From NCBI GenBank assembly GCA_963797475.1, contig CAWCPR010000001.1:2356001-2420000 (forward strand): a DNA stretch of 64,000 nt, written 5' to 3'. The position numbers were made by a program, and so were the translations under genes. The notes below the pieces were generated by a model. It was not told where the DNA came from. It made no database searches and worked only from the letters and a program-made list of their open reading frames with translations. This DNA comes from CAWCPR01 sp963797475. GTDB taxonomy: Bacteria > Chloroflexota > Anaerolineae > Anaerolineales > UBA4823. Each line of letters starts with the position of its first letter. The stretch's first letter is position 1. Of the stretch, positions 33,815 through 42,219 are shown in pieces.

Positions 33815-34696
33815 TCATCCCCCGGCTTCGGTCTGCGAAACCAGGTACAGATAAACGTCTTCGAGGCTGGGAGGGACCGGCTGCGCCTCCACCGCCGGGC
33901 TTGCATCGCTGACCACGCGCACATGCACCCCTTCACTGCGCCGGACAGTTCCGCTGACGATGTATTGTTCTTTGAGAGCCGGCAATTCCACGCTGGGGAC
34001 GATCCACTGCCAGACCTTGCCTTCCAGGACCAACAGGAGATTTTCAGGCGCGGCATGCTGGCGTTTGCGCCCTTTATTAATGACCACAATTTCAGTGGCG
34101 GTGGCTTCCACATCGGAAACGATGTGTGTAGAGAGGAGGATAATGCGCTCGCCAGCCAGGTCCGAGAGCAGGTTGCGGAAGCGGACGCGCTCCTCGGGGT
34201 CGAGGCCAACGGTAGGCTCATCCACAATGAGCAGTTGCGGGTCGTTGAGCAAGGCTTGAGCGATGCCGACGCGCTGCTTCATCCCACCCGAATAACCGCC
34301 CAACGGGCGCCTGGCGGCATCCACCAGATTCACCACCTGCAGCAATTCATCGATGCGCCGGCGAGACGCGTTCCCATCCAGCCCTTTTATGGCAGCCATA
34401 TATTCCAGGAACTCGACGGCGGTCAGATTTGGATAGACGCCAAAATCCTGCGGCAGATAGCCAAGAACCGAGCGCAGTACGTCGGGTGATCGGGCGACCT
34501 CTACGTCATTCCAGCGGATGACGCCCTGGGTAGGTTGGGTGATGGTCGCCAGCATGCGCATCAGTGTGGATTTGCCCGCCCCATTCGGCCCGAGCAAGCC
34601 AATCACACCCGGGCCTAATTCCAGGTCGAAGTCGCGCAGACCCCAAACGTCGCGACGGTACTGCTTGGAAAGATTCTCGATCGTCAGCTTCAACAT
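33815..34696 (-). CDS. ABC transporter ATP-binding protein (orphan)
   Basis: ATPase domain with Walker A GPNGAGKST, Q-loop YLPQDFG, signature YSGGMKQRV, Walker B LLIVDEPTVGLDP and the H-loop STHIVSD. It has the extra C-terminal ~70 residues common in drug/lipid exporter ATPases. No permease gene lies next to it in this window, so its membrane partner must be encoded elsewhere. Confidence 0.88.
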   Translation of the reverse strand: MLKLTIENLSKQYRRDVWGLRDFDLELGPGVIGLLGPNGAGKSTLMRMLATITQPTQGVIRWNDVEVARSPDVLRSVLGYLPQDFGVYPNLTAVEFLEYMAAIKGLDGNASRRRIDELLQVVNLVDAARRPLGGYSGGMKQRVGIAQALLNDPQLLIVDEPTVGLDPEERVRFRNLLSDLAGERIILLSTHIVSDVEATATEIVVINKGRKRQHAAPENLLLVLEGKVWQWIVPSVELPALKEQYIVSGTVRRSEGVHVRVVSDASPAVEAQPVPPSLEDVYLYLVSQTEAGG

Positions 34697-34800
34697 CGGT
34701 TTTCTCCGGTCGGCGCGGGATTAAGTCCGATGATATCATACCGCGCTTTGAAAAAACCCTCTGCCGAGGAGTTTGATTCTAAAAAGCCTCATTGAAAAAC

Positions 34801-34834
34801 TGTGATTGACAATCACAGAAGCGGCCTCTATGAT
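34801..34834 (+). promoter_or_regulatory. Sigma-70 promoter with overlapping palindromic operator
   Basis: TTGACA (34806) and TATGAT (34829) are spaced by 17 bases. The -35 box sits inside a near-perfect palindrome, TGTGATTG-A-CAATCACA (34801-34817). Transcription would start near 34841, which is the ATG of the downstream gene, so the mRNA may be leaderless. A dimeric repressor that covers the -35 box is the obvious reading. Confidence 0.65.
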
Positions 34835-34840
34835 AAAAGT

Positions 34841-35899
34841 ATGCGCAGTTGTCTATCTTTTATGGGTAAAGCAGTTGCTTTTCTCCTGGCAATTTTATTT
34901 GTACTCGTGACCGTTATAGTGCTGCTGGTTTTCAACTTCGAGCGGCAGCTCTTGACCCCGGATACCTACAAACATGCCTTAACCGAACAGGATTTCTACA
35001 CCCAATTCCACACTTTGGTTGTAGAGCAAATGATTGTAACCGCCGGTTATAACCCGTGCCTCGAGAACGTGGATATTTGCGAGGGCGAGCAGCCGGGAGA
35101 CAATGCCCTTAACCAGCTTATCGATGAAAGAATGCTGGCATCCGCCTCGCCCGAGTTGATTGCCTGCTATAAAAAGTCGCTTGGCGAAGGTGAATTCGAC
35201 CGGCTGATGGATGAACAACCCATCCGAGACAATTCCTGGTTCGAAACAATCCAGTATTGCCGTTATCCGCAAGAGACGTTAACGAAACTCACCCCGCAGT
35301 TAGAAATCTTCTTAAATGGGATGATCGCTGGCATCCCGGATCAAGCGACCCTCCAATTGCCTGTTGGAGAAAACGAGGCCAGCTCTCGAGGAGGAGCGTT
35401 GGCGGCTGAAAAAGCGTCAGCGGCTGGAGAAGACTCCCTTGGAAACCTCCTGCGGGCCATCCGGATGGTCCGTACCGGGATCCGATTGGTCTTATTGCTG
35501 CCAGCGGTCCTGCTGCTATTGATCTGGCTGTTGGCCGTACGCTCGGTCAAGGGCTGGCTGCGTTGGTGGGGCATCCCGATCCTGATCGCCGGCCTGATCG
35601 GGTTTCTCGTGGACCTGGCCCTGGCGCCCGTCACGAATTGGGTGATCGGAGCTTTCATCCTGCAAAAGCCGCCGGCAGGTTTTTCCCCAAACCTGTTGCA
35701 GGCGAGTTTAGCTGTGGCCCGCTCGGTGATAAGGTCCCTGGTCCCTTTTCTGGTTGTCCTTATCATTCCATTAAGCAACTTGATTAGGGTCAGTTTCTCG
35801 CCGCTCCAGATTCTGGCCTTACTGGCGGCGCTGTGCCTGACGGCCGCCTATGCGGTTCTCCTGCGCCAGGACGAGCGGCCGGAAGCGACCATTCCCTGA
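34841..35899 (+). CDS. Multi-pass membrane protein, unknown
   Basis: ~352 aa. A membrane helix (about 10-30) is followed by ~200 extracytoplasmic residues with a cysteine pair (CLENVDIC) and further C in the same region, then four hydrophobic helices in the C-terminal half (about 220-345). No family recognised. The promoter and operator described at 34801 point to regulated expression; if the first ATG is skipped, a second at 34862 (MGKAVAF) is available. Confidence 0.65.
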   Translation: MRSCLSFMGKAVAFLLAILFVLVTVIVLLVFNFERQLLTPDTYKHALTEQDFYTQFHTLVVEQMIVTAGYNPCLENVDICEGEQPGDNALNQLIDERMLASASPELIACYKKSLGEGEFDRLMDEQPIRDNSWFETIQYCRYPQETLTKLTPQLEIFLNGMIAGIPDQATLQLPVGENEASSRGGALAAEKASAAGEDSLGNLLRAIRMVRTGIRLVLLLPAVLLLLIWLLAVRSVKGWLRWWGIPILIAGLIGFLVDLALAPVTNWVIGAFILQKPPAGFSPNLLQASLAVARSVIRSLVPFLVVLIIPLSNLIRVSFSPLQILALLAALCLTAAYAVLLRQDERPEATIP

Positions 35900-35922
35900 G
35901 CGCCTGCACACGAACGAAAGGG

Positions 35923-35961
35923 CGCGGGCGCACGGAAAGTTCCGTGCGCCCGCGTTTATTT
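35923..35961 (+). terminator. Strong bidirectional terminator
   Basis: A 15-bp GC-rich perfect stem (CGCGGGCGCACGGAA with its complement) and a two-base nominal loop, followed by TTTATTT on the plus side. It ends the membrane protein gene and, in reverse, lies after the tRNA operon. Confidence 0.8.
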
Positions 35962-35968
35962 CATTCTG

Positions 35969-36039
35969 AGGCGACGACGGGATTTGAACCCGTGATCAGG
36001 GTTTTGCAGACCCTTGCCTTACCACTTGGCCACGTCGCC
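35969..36039 (-). tRNA. tRNA-Cys (GCA)
   Basis: 71 bases, full cloverleaf: acceptor GGCGACG/CGTCGCC, T arm GGGTTCAAATCCC, anticodon loop CTGCAAA with anticodon GCA. Discriminator base U73 fits cysteine. No CCA is encoded. Confidence 0.95.
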
Positions 36040-36112
36040 GTAAAAAATCGGCTGGTGACAAATGGCTTGCTGCCTGTCGAGCCATATGCCATCAGCCATT
36101 TGCTGAAAATCA

Positions 36113-36185
36113 AGCGGGCAACGGGACTCGAACCCGTGACCTTCTCCTTGGCAAGGAGGTGTTCTACCAACTGAACTATGCCCGC
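36113..36185 (-). tRNA. tRNA-Gly (GCC)
   Basis: 73 bases: acceptor GCGGGCA/TGCCCGC, T arm GGGTTCGAGTCCC, anticodon loop TTGCCAA with GCC. U73 is as expected for glycine; no encoded CCA. The anticodon stem has one weak pair at its outer end. Confidence 0.95.
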
Positions 36186-36213
36186 ATAGCCGGCCTCTTC
36201 GTCAGGCCGAGAG

Positions 36214-36286
36214 TGCCGAGAGCCAGAATCGGACTGGCGACACCGTGATTTTCAGTCACGTGCTCTACCAACTGAGCTATCTCGGC
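36214..36286 (-). tRNA. tRNA-Phe (GAA)
   Basis: 73 bases: acceptor GCCGAGA/TCTCGGC, anticodon loop CTGAAAA with GAA, A73 as discriminator, no encoded CCA. First gene of a Phe-Gly-Cys operon. Confidence 0.95.
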
Positions 36287-36321
36287 CTAAACGTTCGGTG
36301 ACCTTTCTCCGAAGCGCCATA

Positions 36322-36350
36322 ATTTTACACAGTTGTGTGTCCATTGTCAA
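36322..36350 (-). promoter_or_regulatory. Consensus promoter of the tRNA operon
   Basis: On the minus strand TTGACA and TAAAAT are separated by exactly 17 bases, with TGTG just before the -10. It lies 36 bases upstream of tRNA-Phe and drives the three tRNA genes. Confidence 0.85.
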
Positions 36351-36446
36351 GCAGCGTTAAAATTGGGGGGTACGTGTAACATTTCCGGGCTGGTATTTGA
36401 ATACAGTATAGAAGCAAACTGTTCCAGCACCGTGCAGGGGAGGCGC

Positions 36447-37043
36447 ATGCCAGACGAGGCGTTGACGGACAAGCAGCACCAGTTGAGCCGCTTTATTCAG
36501 GAGCGGGCAGATGAGCTCCTGCCTACCCTGCGCTTTTATGTGGCGCGGGCCGGCCTGGCCCAGGGCGCGCAGGCCATGCAATTGGCGTTGGAGCTGCTGA
36601 ACGAGCTGACCGTGGCTGCCATGGAGAGCGCCGGTCGCTTCCAGGCCGAACGCGGCGCGCGCGCCTGGCTGCTTGGCATCGCCGCCAACCTGATCCGCCG
36701 CAAGCAGGCAGCCCTGGCCCGCCTGGAGCGGCGCGAGCCACTGGCTGGCGATCTGGCCAACGGCGCCGACGGCGCTCCGGATGAGGACGCATTTTTCGAC
36801 CGCCTGGCCGGCCAGGACAGCTCCGATCCCGAGCGCAAGCTGCTCGAGGATGAGGCCTTGCAGCGCCGCCTGGAGCGGCTGGCCCCGGACGACCGCCAGG
36901 TGCTGCGCCTGGCGGTGATCGCCGGGTTCAACGGGCAGGATTTGGCCGCCGCGCTGGGGATTTCCCCGGGCGCAGCCCGCGTAAGGCTGCACCGCGCCCT
37001 CATCCGCCTGCGCCTGGCCTGGAGCGCTAACCCGGAGGACTGA
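36447..37043 (+). CDS. ECF-like sigma factor
   Basis: ~198 aa. Region 2-like helices (LELLNELTVAAMESAGRF, ARAWLLGIAANLIRRKQ) and a region 4 HTH (LAPDDRQVLRLAVIAGF, LAAALGISPGAARVRLHRAL) are visible. The start at 36447 is preceded by GGGGAGG. Four bases after its stop begins the DUF4349 membrane protein, which may be its regulator. Second sigma/partner pair of the window. Confidence 0.78.
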   Translation: MPDEALTDKQHQLSRFIQERADELLPTLRFYVARAGLAQGAQAMQLALELLNELTVAAMESAGRFQAERGARAWLLGIAANLIRRKQAALARLERREPLAGDLANGADGAPDEDAFFDRLAGQDSSDPERKLLEDEALQRRLERLAPDDRQVLRLAVIAGFNGQDLAAALGISPGAARVRLHRALIRLRLAWSANPED

Positions 37044-37047
37044 CGCG

Positions 37048-38361
37048 ATGCACCCTGCAGCAAACTCGCTTGAATACGAAAAAATCCTGTTCCGCTACAG
37101 CAGCGCCCTGGAGCGCGGCGATTTCGAGGCCGTCGCCGCAGTCCTGCAACTGGCCCAGGCCGACCCCGACCTGGAGCGCCTGCTCCTGGAGCTCAACCAG
37201 GCCTATGTAAGCGGGGCCTCCCAGCAAGCCGAAGCGCCCACCGCAGGTTTTACCTCTGCTGGGGCAGCTGCGGCCGGCTGGCTGGACCGTCCACGCCGCT
37301 TCTTTAACCGCATTTTAGCAGGGCTTCGCCGGCCGTCTGCCCCTACCCATCCTGTCCGCCCCGGTGCGATCCTGGGAATTGGGCTGCTCGTGGTTCTATT
37401 GGCGGCGGTTGGGATTTTTGCGCTGTTCCCCATCCTGATCCAGCCGCAACAATTAAGAGCCATCGAAACCGTTAATGTAGAGCAGATGAGGCTGGCGGTG
37501 CAGGCTACTGCTGCGGCAGTGCAGGCTCCCGCCGCCATGCAAGCTCCAGCCAAACCACCGCCAGTTGCTTATCCAGCTCCAGCCATGGGCGGCGGTGAGG
37601 GCCTGCGAGCCCAGCCTTACCCCGCCCCGCAGGGAGTCGCCCCTGCTGGGAGTGAACACCTGATCGTTCGGAATGGCTCCCTTAACCTGGTGGTGACGGA
37701 TACGCGCAGAATTCGCGACGCCATCCAGGACCTGGTGACCGGTATGGAAGGCGAAGGCGCCTACGTGGTTTCCAGCAGCGAGCTGAACTCTGGGCCGGTT
37801 TCCGGCCAGGGGGATATCCAGCCGGTGATCCAGATGGCCCTGCGCGTTCCCGCCGGCCGCTTCGAAGGTGTAATGGACGCCCTGGCAGCCATGGCCCTGC
37901 GCGTGGATGGGCGCAGCGAATCGGCCCAGGATGTCACCGCCGAATACGTTGACCTGCAAGCCCAGCTCGAGCAGCTCCAGGCCGCCCGCCAGCGCCTGCT
38001 GGAGATCATGAAATCCGCCCAGAACACCGACGACCTGCTGCAGGCCGAGGGCCTGCTCACCCAGCGCGAGACCCAGATCGCTTCGATCCAGGGACGCATG
38101 AAATACTTGCAGGAGACCGCCCAATTGTCCAGCATCCAGGTGGTCCTTACCCCATCTGTTCTCAGCCAGCCCATCCAACCCGGCGGTTGGAGCCCGGCCG
38201 AGACCGCCCGCCAGGCCCTGGGCCGCCTGGTCGGGCGCTTCCAGGCTTTCAGCGATTGGCTCATCAATTTTGCCATCGCCACCCTGCCGTGGCTTTTAGC
38301 GGCCGGACTGCTGATCTTTGGTTTATTGCGCCTGGCGGTAGGCCGGCGCAAACCCGGATAA
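37048..38361 (+). CDS. DUF4349 membrane protein, possible anti-sigma partner
   Basis: 437 aa. A ~50-residue N-terminal cytoplasmic segment (LEYEKILFRYSSALERGDFEA) is followed by a membrane helix (~105-130), a proline/alanine-rich stretch, a DUF4349 core (VRNGSLNLVVTDT, QMALRVPAGRFEGVMDAL) with a coiled coil (VDLQAQLEQLQAARQRLLEI), and a second membrane helix near the end. Coupled to the preceding sigma gene by four bases; the N-terminal segment may bind that sigma factor. The extracytoplasmic ligand, if any, is unknown. Confidence 0.7.
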   Translation: MHPAANSLEYEKILFRYSSALERGDFEAVAAVLQLAQADPDLERLLLELNQAYVSGASQQAEAPTAGFTSAGAAAAGWLDRPRRFFNRILAGLRRPSAPTHPVRPGAILGIGLLVVLLAAVGIFALFPILIQPQQLRAIETVNVEQMRLAVQATAAAVQAPAAMQAPAKPPPVAYPAPAMGGGEGLRAQPYPAPQGVAPAGSEHLIVRNGSLNLVVTDTRRIRDAIQDLVTGMEGEGAYVVSSSELNSGPVSGQGDIQPVIQMALRVPAGRFEGVMDALAAMALRVDGRSESAQDVTAEYVDLQAQLEQLQAARQRLLEIMKSAQNTDDLLQAEGLLTQRETQIASIQGRMKYLQETAQLSSIQVVLTPSVLSQPIQPGGWSPAETARQALGRLVGRFQAFSDWLINFAIATLPWLLAAGLLIFGLLRLAVGRRKPG

Positions 38362-38434
38362 GTCCCATAGCCTAATTTCAGTTGGCAGTCGCCCGGTCCA
38401 GCATCCATAAAATGAGGCGCGAACCGGGCGCTGC

Positions 38435-40306
38435 TTATACCAGGCTCTCTGCCAGGACTGTCCATACCTCCGGGAACCACGTGGGCTGAGTCCTGGCCTT
38501 TTTGCGCTCAAAGGCGTAGATCGTGGTAGCCGCATATTGGTGGACGACCTGGCCCGCATTCAGGTCGAGCAAGCCGGACAGCTTTAACCGGTCCAGCACG
38601 CTCTCCAGGGTCTGCCCCTCGCGCGTGTTGACGACGACGAAAACCTGGCGGAAGCCGGAATCGCAGCGAGCGCCGCACAGGTAACCTGTTGGGACTCCAT
38701 AGCGGATGAAATAGTAATGGGTCGGGATGTTCACCGGAGAGACGATAGCCACCGCATCGCCGGCCTGCAGGCGGCCCTTAAAATACAGGGTCACTTCCTC
38801 CGATTCGCCCATCGAGCCGGGAGCCTTGAACGATTTCCCGGCCTGGTCCCGCGCCTGGTAAATGCTCAGCAGCCCGGCAATTCCCAGCACCGCCAGGACG
38901 AAAACCACCTGCCTGGCCCTCACGGCTCGCACGAGCTCGAGCGCCTTGCGCGCCAGGACCATGATCCCGGCTGCCGCGCCGATATAAAAAAGCGGCAAGA
39001 AGAACAGCCAAACGCGCGGCCAGGGGGCGACTTTCTGAATGGTGAGCACGAGGGCGAACCACAGCGCCGCCACCAGCGCATAGGGCAGGCGCTGGCGGGA
39101 GATCTTCCAATGCAAGCCGAGCGAAGCCAGGAAGCCGGCCGCAGTCACAGCGCCAAAGAACGGCGGCGCGCTGGTATTCCAAAATAACCAGGTGTTGCGC
39201 AGCCGGGCGATTACGCCTTCCGAGAAATCATCCCACTCCAAAGCGCTCACAAAGCGGTTGCCCACCACCGCCTGAACGCCCGTGCTGCGGAACACGGGCA
39301 AATATAACACAGCGGTCAGTAACACGACGCAGCCCCCGGCCGCGACCAGCAGCGGGATGAACGACGCCCCATAATCCGGGTCCACATCTTTCAGCAAGGC
39401 GGAAAAGAACAGCCAGGCCATCAACATGCCAAACGGGTAAAGCATGATCGGGATGGTATAAAACCCGAGCGCCGAGAACAGCACAAACAAGACCCAGGCC
39501 AGGGCGTTCTTGTGCGCTTTTAAATAGGCCCCCAGCCCGAAGGTCAGCAGGGTGAACAGGGTGACCAGGGTGTAGCCGCGGGCGTTAGTGGCGTACTCGA
39601 CCATGGCTGCCGAGGCCGCCAGCAGCCCGGCGCTCAACAGGCCGGTATCGCGGTCGTAAAGCAAGCTCGCCAGCAGATAGCAGGCCGGGACCGCCAGAAC
39701 GCCTGCCAGGAAAGCCGGCAGCCGGATGGCCCACGGCTGGTTTCCCAGCAGGTGGTAAGCCAAAAATACCAGGATGGTGTGAAAGATGTGGTTGTTCGGC
39801 AGGTGGTAATCCGAAATCACGTAGCGAAAGGGGCGGATGGCGAACGCCAGGAAGGTATAGGATTCGTCGTAGCGCATCGGCTGCGAGAGGAAAATCAGGC
39901 TGTTCAGGGCGGCGATCCCGCTGATCGACAGCAAGGCCAGCAGCGTAAGGCGCGGATTCACAGCCCTGCCTGAAGAGGCCAGCATCTGGCGAGCATCGCC
40001 CGGCAGGCGTGCGAAAAAGCCTTGCAGCGCTCGCAAGGCCCGCCCGATCGCCCGCTCTGTGACCCTTCGAGCGGCTGCGACTGCGACGGCGACCCCCAGC
40101 AGAGCCAGCCCGCCCAGCCGTAAACCCGGCGCAATCTGTGCAAACAGGGCCGGCGTGAACAATTCGACCTGCCCGCCTTTTCCGAGCGAATCGACGACCG
40201 GCTTTAAAACCTCGAACGGCAGCCACGAAGCGATCGCCAGCAGCAAGCCTGCCGCCAGGCACACCAGGATGAGGGCGAAACGCAGGGTCTTTTGAAGTCG
40301 ATCCAT
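38435..40306 (-). CDS. Multi-pass GT39-like glycosyltransferase
   Basis: ~623 aa with about a dozen membrane helices. Early loop acidic residues follow the first helices (QPMRYDESYTFLAF), as in the GT-C superfamily (PMT/GT39/GT83). A large C-terminal extracytoplasmic domain follows, with YAATTIYAFERKK at the end. Such enzymes use a lipid-linked sugar donor. It is next to the lectin-like gene on the same strand, so glycan assembly at the membrane is likely; donor and acceptor unknown. Confidence 0.75.
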   Translation of the reverse strand: MDRLQKTLRFALILVCLAAGLLLAIASWLPFEVLKPVVDSLGKGGQVELFTPALFAQIAPGLRLGGLALLGVAVAVAAARRVTERAIGRALRALQGFFARLPGDARQMLASSGRAVNPRLTLLALLSISGIAALNSLIFLSQPMRYDESYTFLAFAIRPFRYVISDYHLPNNHIFHTILVFLAYHLLGNQPWAIRLPAFLAGVLAVPACYLLASLLYDRDTGLLSAGLLAASAAMVEYATNARGYTLVTLFTLLTFGLGAYLKAHKNALAWVLFVLFSALGFYTIPIMLYPFGMLMAWLFFSALLKDVDPDYGASFIPLLVAAGGCVVLLTAVLYLPVFRSTGVQAVVGNRFVSALEWDDFSEGVIARLRNTWLFWNTSAPPFFGAVTAAGFLASLGLHWKISRQRLPYALVAALWFALVLTIQKVAPWPRVWLFFLPLFYIGAAAGIMVLARKALELVRAVRARQVVFVLAVLGIAGLLSIYQARDQAGKSFKAPGSMGESEEVTLYFKGRLQAGDAVAIVSPVNIPTHYYFIRYGVPTGYLCGARCDSGFRQVFVVVNTREGQTLESVLDRLKLSGLLDLNAGQVVHQYAATTIYAFERKKARTQPTWFPEVWTVLAESLV

Positions 40307-40307
40307 A

Positions 40308-41090
40308 CTAGCCGCCAAAGGCCAGTCCGGCGATCTCGATCCAGGCCGGCGCAGGGTTCGCCAGGCTCCCGAAGCTCAGGCGGCCATCCGGCGGCAGCGC
40401 CGCGTACTGGTTGTCCACCCACAGCACCAGGCCGAGCGGCCCCCGGGGGACGACCGCCGTATCCAGGACAGTCTCGCCGTCCACGCCAAAGATGGCGCGG
40501 TCCGCCCGCCATTCCAGGGTGTAGGCGTGCCATTCCAGCGGGTCGAGCTTCAATTGGACGGCGTCCTGGCGCACAAAACGTCCAGCAAATCGGCGCAGGA
40601 GCCTTGCAGTTGGCGGCAGGAGCAGCAGGGGCAAGGCCAGGAGTCCCGGCGCCAGGAGCAGGGAAGGCCAACGCGGCGAGCGGAACGTGGCCGCCAGCCC
40701 GCCTTGAGCGGGCAGGTCGTCGCGCAGCGAAAGGTAGTTGGGCGCCGAGGCGAAAAAAAACCAGGCCGCGTTGGGCAAGGCCGGCAGGCGCAGCGCCTCT
40801 GCGCCGCTTAATATTGCCATGCCAAAGGGATCGTTCCACAGGCCAAAGCCCCAGGTGCCGGGGATGTCCTTTGCCGAGGCGCGCCCGCGCAAGGCCAGCT
40901 TGAACGGGGCGCGCCAGGAGAAATCGCTGCGCCGGCCGCGGCCGTAATCATCCAGTTGCGCCAGTCGGTAGCGGCCCTTTTCACCGGCGGGGATCTCCAG
41001 CCGCCAGGTCTGCTCGCCCAGCGCCTGCACGCTGGCTCCGGCAGTCAGGTTCTTTTGCAGACCCGTTCCCTCAAAATCTACTCTCTTCAT
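40308..41090 (-). CDS. Concanavalin-like (LamG/GH16-type) protein
   Basis: ~260 aa. Beta-rich sequence with WHAYTLEWRADRAIFGVDGE and WGFGLWNDPF, typical of the jelly-roll fold of LamG/GH16 proteins, interrupted by one hydrophobic stretch (LLLAPGLLALPLLLLPP). No GH16 catalytic ExDxxE motif is visible, so binding rather than hydrolysis is likely. An in-frame ATG at 41126 is an alternative start. It overlaps the next gene, suggesting a shared operon. Confidence 0.55.
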   Translation of the reverse strand: MKRVDFEGTGLQKNLTAGASVQALGEQTWRLEIPAGEKGRYRLAQLDDYGRGRRSDFSWRAPFKLALRGRASAKDIPGTWGFGLWNDPFGMAILSGAEALRLPALPNAAWFFFASAPNYLSLRDDLPAQGGLAATFRSPRWPSLLLAPGLLALPLLLLPPTARLLRRFAGRFVRQDAVQLKLDPLEWHAYTLEWRADRAIFGVDGETVLDTAVVPRGPLGLVLWVDNQYAALPPDGRLSFGSLANPAPAWIEIAGLAFGG

Positions 41091-41253
41091 ACGGCCCACC
41101 GATGATACCACGAATGAGGCCTTCATGAATCGCCGTGGTGTGGCTCTTTGGGATTTTCTGAGATAGGGGCCGGATTTGGGGGTTCACCACAGCAATTCCT
41201 AGAGACCCCGTGGTGTAACCTCGAATGAAGTATAATCTTAGAAAAGGAGATCT

Positions 41254-41901
41254 ATGGAAATTACCTGGTATGGACATTCTTGTTTCCGGCTTACCGAACG
41301 CGGGATGGCGACGGTGGTTACCGACCCATTTGACAACGCTGCCGTCGGATACGAACCTTTAAAGCTCAAAGCCGACATCGTCACCATCAGCCACGAAGCT
41401 CCAGGGCATAGCAATGCGTCTTCTGTGAAAGGAAAATCTCACGTGATCACCGGGCCGGGAGAGTATGAGATCGGCGGCGTGTTCATCACTGGTGTGCAAA
41501 CCGACGGCCACAAAAAATCCGGCGAAGATGAGCCGCGCAATACGTTGTACGTCTTCGATTACGACGGCATCACCGTGGCGCACCTCGGCGATTTGCGCGT
41601 TGTGCCCAGCCAGACCGAGATCGAAGCGCTCGGCAATGTGCACGTTGCCCTGGTGCCGGTTGGAGGCGGCGGAGGTCTAAATGCCGCCAAGGCGGTGGAA
41701 GTAGTCAGCCTGTTGGAGCCCGGAATCGTCATTCCCATGCACTTCGCGACCCCTGCCGGCAGCATAAAGCTGGCCCCCATTGGCAAATTCCTCAAAGAGA
41801 TGGGGCTTGGAAACATCGAGCCGCAGCCTTCATTGAAGATCGGCCGTACGACCGTTCCGGAAGAAACCAGCGTTGTGGTGCTGGCCTACCAACGGTCGTA
41901 G
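41254..41901 (+). CDS. MBL-fold metal-dependent hydrolase (UlaG-like)
   Basis: 215 aa metallo-beta-lactamase fold of the UlaG/RNase Z-like sub-type: YGHSCFRL start, HEAPGHSN (in place of the classic HxHxDH), LGDLRVVPS, and PMHFATPAG as a late His ligand. Substrate unknown. A -10-like TATAAT lies at 41231 and AAGGAG just before the ATG, giving a very short leader. Confidence 0.8.
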   Translation: MEITWYGHSCFRLTERGMATVVTDPFDNAAVGYEPLKLKADIVTISHEAPGHSNASSVKGKSHVITGPGEYEIGGVFITGVQTDGHKKSGEDEPRNTLYVFDYDGITVAHLGDLRVVPSQTEIEALGNVHVALVPVGGGGGLNAAKAVEVVSLLEPGIVIPMHFATPAGSIKLAPIGKFLKEMGLGNIEPQPSLKIGRTTVPEETSVVVLAYQRS

Positions 41902-41916
41902 CAAAGGAGCAACGCC

Positions 41917-42219
41917 TTGGCTGTCAAATTGTTGATGACATGGGACATTTTACCCGGCCGCGAACAGGAATACTTCGAGTTTGTAGTCCGCGATTTCATC
42001 CCCGGGCTGCAGCGTATGGGCATGGAGCCCAGCGAATCCTGGCTTACAATGTACGGGGATCAACCTCAGATTATGGCCGGGGCGCAAATGCCCAGCATTA
42101 ATTCCCTGCAGCGCATCCTGGCCTCCGCGGATTGGAAAAACCTGACCCAGCAGTTGATGGATTACGTCGAGAATTTCGAATTTAAAGTGGTACAGGCTCG
42201 CAGCGGCTTCCAGATGTGA
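41917..42219 (+). CDS. Small conserved-looking protein, unknown
   Basis: 100 aa, one alpha/beta unit. Its TTG start is supported by AAAGGAGC upstream and by tight packing between the MBL-fold gene and mutY (16-base gap before, 4-base overlap after). The ferredoxin-like fold (dimeric alpha-beta barrel) is a possibility from the beta-alpha pattern, but no family is certain. Confidence 0.6.
   Translation: MAVKLLMTWDILPGREQEYFEFVVRDFIPGLQRMGMEPSESWLTMYGDQPQIMAGAQMPSINSLQRILASADWKNLTQQLMDYVENFEFKVVQARSGFQM

Noticed and set aside
34801..34817. Canonical CRP site
   Set aside because: TGTGA and TCACA are present, but they are seven bases apart, not six, and no CRP gene is in the window; reported only as a palindromic operator.
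38390..38430. Terminator from CGCCCGGT/ACCGGGCG between convergent genes
   Set aside because: Stem of eight pairs with a 25-base loop and no T run; may contribute to transcript ends but does not meet the usual pattern.
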